Assembly (NCBI RefSeq): GCF_004348325.1
Contig: NZ_SMKF01000042.1
Coordinates: 1-37,575 of the forward strand
From: Micromonospora sp. KC213
Lineage (GTDB): Bacteria > Actinomycetota > Actinomycetes > Mycobacteriales > Micromonosporaceae
Length of the DNA stretch: 37,575 bases
Reading direction: 5' to 3'
This document shows positions 33,668 through 37,575 of this stretch, one piece after another. Positions within the stretch are counted from its first letter, which is position 1. Each line of letters opens with the position of its first letter. The position numbers and the translations under genes are program-made. The notes beneath the pieces are model-generated. The model saw nothing but the letters and a program-made list of their open reading frames with translations, did not search any database and had not been told where the DNA came from.

Positions 33668-34396
33668 GTGAGCGACTCTTCCCTCTACAACGCGGGCAGG
33701 TACGGCGACGGAGACTCCACGGAGAACCTGTGGGTGCTCATCGGCGTACTCGGAACGGCGTTGGGTGCCTGCGTGCTGCCCACCGTCGGCGGGCCGGTGG
33801 TGGTCGCCGGGATAACGGTGATGACCGAGTTGAACGTCCGCACCCCCGACCCATGGGATCGGGGGTCGGAGTCCTGGAACGAGGTCAGCGACCTCTTCGC
33901 GCAGATCAAGAACCGGGCGACGCGGCTCAGCGCGGACGTCGACGGGCTGTGGGCGGATCGCGGTGCCGAAGCCTTCAAATCCTTCATGGCCGGGCACATC
34001 GAGCCCGCGCTGCAAGCCTTGAGCACTGCCGCCACTGCCATGCGGAACATGTGCGACAGCATGTGGTGGTCATTGCTGACCGTGCTCGCCGGGTATCTCA
34101 CTTTCACGGCCACCGCGATCATCGCCTGCGCGAGCGCGTACGCCGCCGGTCCATACGCTCCCGCCGTCCAGTGGACGATCATCGGTGCGTGGGCAGGCGC
34201 TGCCATCGCCGCTATCGGCGTCTTCATCAGCTTCGCCCAGGGCCTGTGGGCGTCCGGCCAGAGCGTCAACGACGCGTTCAGCGAACTCAGCAACATGTTC
34301 GAGGAGAAGGCCGGTCGGCTCAACACCGAGACCCTCGCGCTTCCGCAGCAGTTGCGGGTGCGGATCGCCGAGCCGACCAACTGGGCCAAGGAGTAA
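33668..34396 (+). CDS. WXG-like protein with membrane segments
   Basis: A 242-residue protein. An N-terminal apolar stretch (VLIGVLGTALGACVLPTVGG) is followed by a helical WXG-like domain (SESWNEVSDLFAQIKNRA, then DGLWADRGAEAFKSFM, matching the W-x-G/aromatic turn of ESX proteins). Two clear membrane helices come next (SLLTVLAGYLTFTATAIIA and TIIGAWAGAAIAAIGVFIS), and a short helical tail. The start is the GTG at 33668, 25 bp after the previous stop. It may be an ESX-exported or membrane-docked partner of the first gene; the specific role is unknown. Confidence 0.65.
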   Translation: MSDSSLYNAGRYGDGDSTENLWVLIGVLGTALGACVLPTVGGPVVVAGITVMTELNVRTPDPWDRGSESWNEVSDLFAQIKNRATRLSADVDGLWADRGAEAFKSFMAGHIEPALQALSTAATAMRNMCDSMWWSLLTVLAGYLTFTATAIIACASAYAAGPYAPAVQWTIIGAWAGAAIAAIGVFISFAQGLWASGQSVNDAFSELSNMFEEKAGRLNTETLALPQQLRVRIAEPTNWAKE

Positions 34397-34403
34397 CAGA
34401 CCT

Positions 34404-34850
34404 GTGGGCAGCACCGAAGACTTCCAGAATGCGGTCCGCGACGCCGAACGCTTCGCCTTCAACCCGCAGGCGCTGCAGGGGGTGGCGGATCAGGTGCAGA
34501 TGATGACCGCACGCCTGCAGGAGGTCAGCGACGCACCCGTCGAGGGCGTGGACGACACCGGCCTGGTCACCGCCACCGTCAGCGGCGGCGCACTGCGGAC
34601 GGTTGCCATCAGTGCCCACGCAATCCGCGATCTCTCCGCAGAGGAACTTGGCCAGGCTTGCCTGCAGGCGATTCAGCACGCGCGCCAGCGGGGCGGTCAA
34701 CTCATCGCCGAGACGATGTCGGACATGTTCCCCGACCTGTCGGCATCGGCAACCGCCGACAATGGTCGGGCCGAGGGTCCCGACGACTCGTCGTACGAGG
34801 TCACCCAGGTGGCCGAGGCACTCCGTCGTGCTGCGCGGAAGGTCCGATGA
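34404..34850 (+). CDS. YbaB/EbfC-like protein, first copy
   Basis: A 148-residue protein with the YbaB/EbfC fold pattern: a long N-terminal helix (AVRDAERFAFNPQALQGVADQ), a three-strand sheet (GLVTATVSGGALRTVAIS), and a C-terminal helix (SAEELGQACLQAIQHARQRG). In general these are small dimeric nucleoid-associated proteins, but copies beside ESX genes are divergent and DNA binding is not assured. A polar tail of about 40 residues is extra. The GTG at 34404 has GGAG ten bases upstream. The stop overlaps the start of the second YbaB-like gene (ATGA). Confidence 0.7.
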   Translation: MGSTEDFQNAVRDAERFAFNPQALQGVADQVQMMTARLQEVSDAPVEGVDDTGLVTATVSGGALRTVAISAHAIRDLSAEELGQACLQAIQHARQRGGQLIAETMSDMFPDLSASATADNGRAEGPDDSSYEVTQVAEALRRAARKVR

Positions 34851-35203
34851 ATCCGGTTGAGCAGATCCGGCGTGATCTGTCCCAGGCGCTGGAGGCAACC
34901 GCGGAGTATGCCCTACGCGCTCCGCACGAGCGCTACGAGGCGACCTCCGACGACGGCGCGGTCACGGCGGTGGTGTCCGGCACTCGTGAACTCGTGGACA
35001 TCGTCTTCAGTCCACGGGCCACCCGCGATATCGACAACCACACGCTCGGCGAAGACGTGGTCGAGGCGGTCCTCGCCGCGGAACGCCTCGCGACCGAGGC
35101 ACAGCAGGCCGCGCTCGGCCATCTGACGGTGAACGGCCGGCGGATCGGTGACTTCAGCGACCCGCAGGCGTTCGTGCCGCGCATCGAGGACCTGAGGCGG
35201 TGA
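34847..35203 (+). CDS. YbaB/EbfC-like protein, second copy
   Basis: A 118-residue protein with the same helix-sheet-helix layout as its neighbour: an N-terminal helix (VEQIRRDLSQALEATAEY), central strands (DDGAVTAVVSGTRELVDIVF), then HTLGEDVVEAVLAAERLATE. It could pair with the upstream copy to form a heterodimer. Its ATG overlaps the previous stop (ATGA), which favours fixed stoichiometry. The C terminus continues with a short VNGRRIGDFSDPQAF segment. Function is inferred only by family. Confidence 0.7.
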   Translation: MNPVEQIRRDLSQALEATAEYALRAPHERYEATSDDGAVTAVVSGTRELVDIVFSPRATRDIDNHTLGEDVVEAVLAAERLATEAQQAALGHLTVNGRRIGDFSDPQAFVPRIEDLRR

Positions 35204-35205
35204 CC

Positions 35206-35445
35206 ATGAGACGAGAACGACCGCGGATTCTGTTCATCCTCGCCATCCAGCTGATCGCGGCAGCTGCGACGCTGCTGTTCGGGGTGTTGATCTGGCGACT
35301 CAGCTCGACCGATCGCCCCTCCGCAGCGTTCCTGATCAACTTCACCCTCGCGCTCATGCTGCTGCTGGCACTATTTGGCGCGATCATGATCTACCTGGGA
35401 CGCAAGCGCAGGGCTGGCACCACCGACAACGACGCTAAGCGCTGA
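35206..35445 (+). CDS. Small two-helix membrane protein
   Basis: A 79-residue protein with two membrane helices (FILAIQLIAAAATLLFGVLIW and FLINFTLALMLLLALFGAIM) joined by a short polar loop, and a basic C terminus (GRKRRAGT). It is the last gene of the ESX-like cluster. The ATG at 35206 has GAGG eight bases upstream; a GTG at 35200 overlapping the previous stop (GTGA) is an alternative giving two more residues. No family is recognised. Confidence 0.65.
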   Translation: MRRERPRILFILAIQLIAAAATLLFGVLIWRLSSTDRPSAAFLINFTLALMLLLALFGAIMIYLGRKRRAGTTDNDAKR

Positions 35446-35484
35446 AGACACAGCGGCAGCCCTCGCCACCGCCGTGTCGCCGCA

Positions 35485-35724
35485 TCAAGGCTCACGCATC
35501 CAGGTCTTCGGGTCGGTGACGAAGATGCCCTTGCCCTGATGCCGGCGGATGACGCGCAGGGCTTCGAGCCGCACGTAGACCATCTGGATCGTGGACGAGC
35601 TGACCCCGAAGCGGTCAGCCATGTCTGCGATCGACGGCAACTTTTCTCCTGGCTGGACCTTTCCGCTCCGCACGTCGCTAACGATCTCATCAGAGATCCG
35701 GATGTAGTCCGGTGTCTGTGGCAT
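35485..35724 (-). CDS. Small GntR-family winged-helix regulator
   Basis: A 79-residue transcription factor reduced to the GntR DNA-binding domain: YIRISDEIVSDVRSGKVQ, then GEKLPSIADMADRFGVSSST as the helix-turn-helix, and VYVRLEALRVIRRHQGKGIF for the wing. There is no effector-binding domain, like the short GntR repressors of actinomycete integrative elements. AGGAG four bases before the ATG at 35724 sets the start. It lies between the ESX-like cluster and a divergent DivIVA gene, and a 13-bp repeat (35730-35742, 35829-35841) near its start may be its operator. Its targets are unknown. Confidence 0.82.
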   Translation of the reverse strand: MPQTPDYIRISDEIVSDVRSGKVQPGEKLPSIADMADRFGVSSSTIQMVYVRLEALRVIRRHQGKGIFVTDPKTWMREP

Positions 35725-35729
35725 GGCAC

Positions 35730-35841
35730 TCCTCGCGTGGCACGCCAATTTGATCACGACACGCACTCGCCAGACAACCAAGCGTTGCATCGACTCCACT
35801 TAGGCATATATGGTTGATCGCGAGCCGGTCCTCGCGTGGCA
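35730..35841. repeat. Pair of 13-bp direct repeats at the gntR/DivIVA divergent region
   Basis: TCCTCGCGTGGCA is present at 35730-35742, touching the gntR Shine-Dalgarno, and at 35829-35841, about 99 bp away. Placement on both sides of a candidate promoter suggests operator sites, perhaps for autoregulation by the small GntR protein. The 304-bp stretch 35725-36028 has no gene; besides these it holds only the promoter-like pair and a hairpin. Confidence 0.45.
35785..35812 (+). promoter_or_regulatory. Candidate promoter for the DivIVA gene
   Basis: TTGCAT (35785-35790) and TATATG (35807-35812) are spaced 16 bp in a locally AT-rich stretch, and sit between the two 13-bp repeats. The likely start would leave a leader of about 210 bases that includes a strong hairpin. 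Plausible, not proven. Confidence 0.4.
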
Positions 35842-35949
35842 ACGAGTTCGGCTCATCCCCCTGGTCGGGGCGGGTGCGCGTGCCCGTCCCGACCCACCGG
35901 ACCGCTCCGCTGCCGTACCGCTGATCTCAGGCTGCGGCGGTGGGGCCGG

Positions 35950-35982
35950 CGGGTCGCGCGCGGCCGGCGTGCGCGCGGCCCG
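35950..35982 (+). other. GC-rich leader hairpin before the DivIVA gene
   Basis: Arms 35950-35961 and 35971-35982 pair over 12 bases (11 Watson-Crick and one wobble) around a nine-base loop, 46 bp before the GTG at 36029. It could attenuate or terminate transcription started upstream. Confidence 0.4.
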
Positions 35983-36028
35983 CCTTCCAGGCGACACACG
36001 GAACACCGACGCTCAGGAAAGGATCGAC

Positions 36029-36307
36029 GTGGCCCAGGTGTACCGAGGTGGCCACCTCTACGGGGCCGGCCAACCGGCCCGGCTGACCGCGCACGAGGTA
36101 CGCACCCGCACGTTCGCGCCGCGCCGCCGTGGCGTCGACCCCGACGAGGTACGCGCCTTCCAGTCCCGGGTCGCCGACGAGTTGGCCGGCCTGCACGACC
36201 AACTCCGCCTGCTCGTGCAGGAGAACGACCGGATCAAGCAGGCACTACGCGACTGGCAGACCCTGCACGCCCGGGAATGCCGGACGCCGAACGGCGGACA
36301 CTGGTGA
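36029..36307 (+). CDS. Small DivIVA-domain protein
   Basis: A 92-residue protein. Residues about 18-45 (LTAHEVRTRTFAPRRRGVDP then DEVRAFQSRV) match the DivIVA N-terminal domain, which recognises curved membrane, and the rest is a coiled coil (ADELAGLHDQLRLLVQENDR). It is far shorter than Wag31/DivIVA of about 260 residues or more, so it is a paralogue and not the main polar-growth protein. The GTG at 36029 has GAAAGGA seven bases upstream. The stop overlaps the next start (GTGA), so it is translated with the following small gene. Confidence 0.8.
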   Translation: MAQVYRGGHLYGAGQPARLTAHEVRTRTFAPRRRGVDPDEVRAFQSRVADELAGLHDQLRLLVQENDRIKQALRDWQTLHARECRTPNGGHW

Positions 36308-36606
36308 ACGAGCGCCCCTCCCCCGGCGACCTGCTGATCGTCGACGGTGCGGCCTCGGTGCAGTTCGCCGGGGACCGCGCGCTGCGGATGCGGGTGGTGT
36401 CGGTCGGCGCGGACGAACCGTACCCGGGGTGGCTCTGGCTGACCGGGTACGTGCTCGACCGGCGCGACCAGGCCGTCGCCAAGCGGGAGATCTACGTCCA
36501 GCTCTCCGGCCTCCGGCTGGCAGCCACCGCCGGTCCACCCAAGCCACGTGGCCGATCACCCCGCCGGGGCGTACCCCGCACCACACGTGCCCGAGGGCGG
36601 TCGTAG
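36304..36606 (+). CDS. Small basic-tailed hypothetical coupled to the DivIVA gene
   Basis: A 100-residue protein with no recognised family. The first 70 residues look like a small beta-rich domain (SPGDLLIVDGAASVQF, MRVVSVGAD, PGWLWLTGYVLDRRDQAVAKREIYVQL), and the last 30 are very basic and proline-rich (PPKPRGRSPRRGVPRTTRA), a possible nucleic-acid or membrane-binding tail. The GTG at 36304 overlaps the DivIVA stop by four bases. Such pairs of a short DivIVA protein and a small basic protein seem common in Micromonospora-like genomes (recollection, not checked). Confidence 0.7.
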   Translation: MNERPSPGDLLIVDGAASVQFAGDRALRMRVVSVGADEPYPGWLWLTGYVLDRRDQAVAKREIYVQLSGLRLAATAGPPKPRGRSPRRGVPRTTRARGRS

Positions 36607-36626
36607 GCACGGCACGGATCGCCGGA

Positions 36627-37568
36627 TCAGGTGTTCCTGTCCGCGCGGCGGGTCGCGAGGATGGTCAGGGTCTCCCGGCGTACGTCGTCAGTTTCGTGCA
36701 CCAAACGGCGGTGGGCGAAGCGGACCACCAGGATCCCGATGGTCGCCAGCAGGGCGTCCCGGCGCAGGTCGATCTCCCGTTGGCGCGGGTCGCCGTGGGT
36801 GGTGGCGCCGTCGAGTTCGATGTTGACCCGTTCCCGCTCGGCAAACATGTCCAGGTACATGGTGCGCCGCCCGACGCTCATCCGCACCTGGCGGCGGAAC
36901 GCCGGCATTCCCGGGCCGGTGAAGACCTGCTCGTGGCCCCAGATCTCCAACGGGCTGCGGCAGCCCTCGGCGAGCCTGGTCAGCAGCGTCCGCAGGGCGG
37001 CCCGGTCGTCGAGTTTCGGCGCACCGTCCAGGGCGGTCGCCAGCCGTTCGGGGGTGGTCCGCCGGTCGTTGACCGCCCGGATCACCGGTGCCCGCCGGTC
37101 GGCGGGCGGCAGCATCGGCCACGAGTCGACCAGGGTCTGCTCCAGGCGGGTGACGGCCAGCCCCTGCCGGAGCACCACCTGCGGTGGCCCGAGGACGAGG
37201 CCCCGGCGTCGGTGCACCGCCACCCCGGGGCGGCTGCGCAGCCCGGCGGCCGGAGTGCTCAGGTGCACCAGGTCGCCGGCCGTGTCCGGGTGCAGCCCCC
37301 ACACGGCGAGCGCGCTGAGGTGACTGAGCACACCCCGGCCCTCGGCCCAGGCGAGGGCGGCGCGGCGGCCCAGGGCCGGATCGAGCCGGCCGAGGGCGGG
37401 AGCGCCGGGTCCTGCGTCCAGCAGGTGCGCCGGCACGAACACCTGGGGCAGCACCCGCACCAGTTCGCCGTCGTGGCACGCCTGCCGCAGCGTCCACTCC
37501 GGCACGACCTGCCGGGCCACCGTACGGGTGACCAGCCCGCCGCCCCGCTCCACCAGCTCCCGCAGCAC
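36627..37568 (-). CDS. AbiEi-like N terminus plus DUF559/VSR-like nuclease-fold protein
   Basis: A protein of at least 313 residues. The N terminus (LRELVERGGGLVTRTVARQ, then LVRVLPQVFVPA) resembles the winged-helix AbiEi-type antitoxin domain common in actinobacteria, followed by WAEGRGVLSHLSALAVWGL. The C-terminal part (NIELDGATTHGDPRQREID, then RDALLATIGILVVRF) is a DUF559 or very-short-patch-repair-like endonuclease fold, with the ELDG and downstream charged residues. Such genes are often labelled type IV antitoxin, but no cognate toxin is visible and nuclease activity is unproven. The GTG at 37568 is only seven bases from the window edge and the frame stays open, so the N terminus may continue outside. 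Confidence 0.75.
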   Translation of the reverse strand: MLRELVERGGGLVTRTVARQVVPEWTLRQACHDGELVRVLPQVFVPAHLLDAGPGAPALGRLDPALGRRAALAWAEGRGVLSHLSALAVWGLHPDTAGDLVHLSTPAAGLRSRPGVAVHRRRGLVLGPPQVVLRQGLAVTRLEQTLVDSWPMLPPADRRAPVIRAVNDRRTTPERLATALDGAPKLDDRAALRTLLTRLAEGCRSPLEIWGHEQVFTGPGMPAFRRQVRMSVGRRTMYLDMFAERERVNIELDGATTHGDPRQREIDLRRDALLATIGILVVRFAHRRLVHETDDVRRETLTILATRRADRNT

Positions 37569-37575
37569 CCCGTTC

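Noticed and set aside
33187..37575. A search for pglW next to pglX
   Set aside because: No kinase motifs (HRD, DFG) or a frame long enough are present; upstream genes are ESX-like on the other strand.
1..37575. tRNA genes, CRISPR arrays, integrases or IS elements marking an integrative element
   Set aside because: None could be recognised by reading. The short GntR gene and mixed gene content hint at mobility but do not prove it.

Overview
The window is very GC-rich (about 70%, with strong G/C at third codon positions) and uses many GTG starts and 1-4 base stop/start overlaps. Its families are typical of Actinobacteria: a PL1 pectate lyase beside uronate genes, a T1/Sa-type ribonuclease with barstar, ESX-like WXG/YbaB genes, a DivIVA protein and a BREX type 2 (Pgl) set. 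A Micromonospora-like actinomycete fits best; the genus is inferred. No tRNA, rRNA, CRISPR array, integrase or IS element was found.

Layout. (1) 1-6194, plus strand: a tightly coupled uronate/pectin operon with uxaC (5' cut off by the window edge), an L-fuconate dehydratase-like enolase-superfamily gene, a mannitol-dehydrogenase-family oxidoreductase and a Gfo/Idh/MocA oxidoreductase, followed by a secreted pectate lyase and a terminator-like hairpin. (2) 6381-10825: small unrelated genes, including a DUF1579-like protein, a SpoT/MESH1-like HD protein, a decayed membrane-protein pseudogene, a secreted ribonuclease with a barstar gene separated by a perfect 12-bp hairpin, a GNAT acetyltransferase and a membrane-anchored hypothetical. 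(3) 10832-33186: a defence island. On the minus strand pglY-pglZ-brxD-brxHI form one overlapping operon and pglX lies about 9 kb upstream. No pglW kinase is present. (4) Between pglX and pglY sit accessory genes: a GmrSD/BrxU-like DUF262-DUF1524 nuclease divergent from pglY, two convergent membrane-anchored proteins, an EACC1-like small protein, a caspase-GAF-like-EAL fusion and two unrecognised genes downstream of pglX. (5) 33343-35445, plus strand: a five-gene ESX/type VII-like cargo cluster (EspC-like protein, WXG-like membrane protein, two YbaB/EbfC-like proteins, small membrane protein). (6) 35485-37575: a small GntR-type repressor, a DivIVA-domain protein, a small hypothetical and an AbiEi/DUF559-type protein reaching the window edge.

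How the genes may work together. The BREX-2 genes should methylate and protect host DNA (PglX with PglZ) and block phage (PglY ATPase, BrxD, BrxHI helicase). The DUF262 nuclease could complement this by cutting modified phage DNA. The most unusual part is the coupled trio caspase-EAL / EACC1-like / cysteine-rich membrane protein. It looks like a signalling-controlled protease system in which the EAL domain keeps the residues expected for cyclic-dinucleotide hydrolysis. Its position inside a BREX-2 locus without PglW suggests either a stacked independent system or an alternative regulatory/effector arm; the sequence alone cannot decide which.
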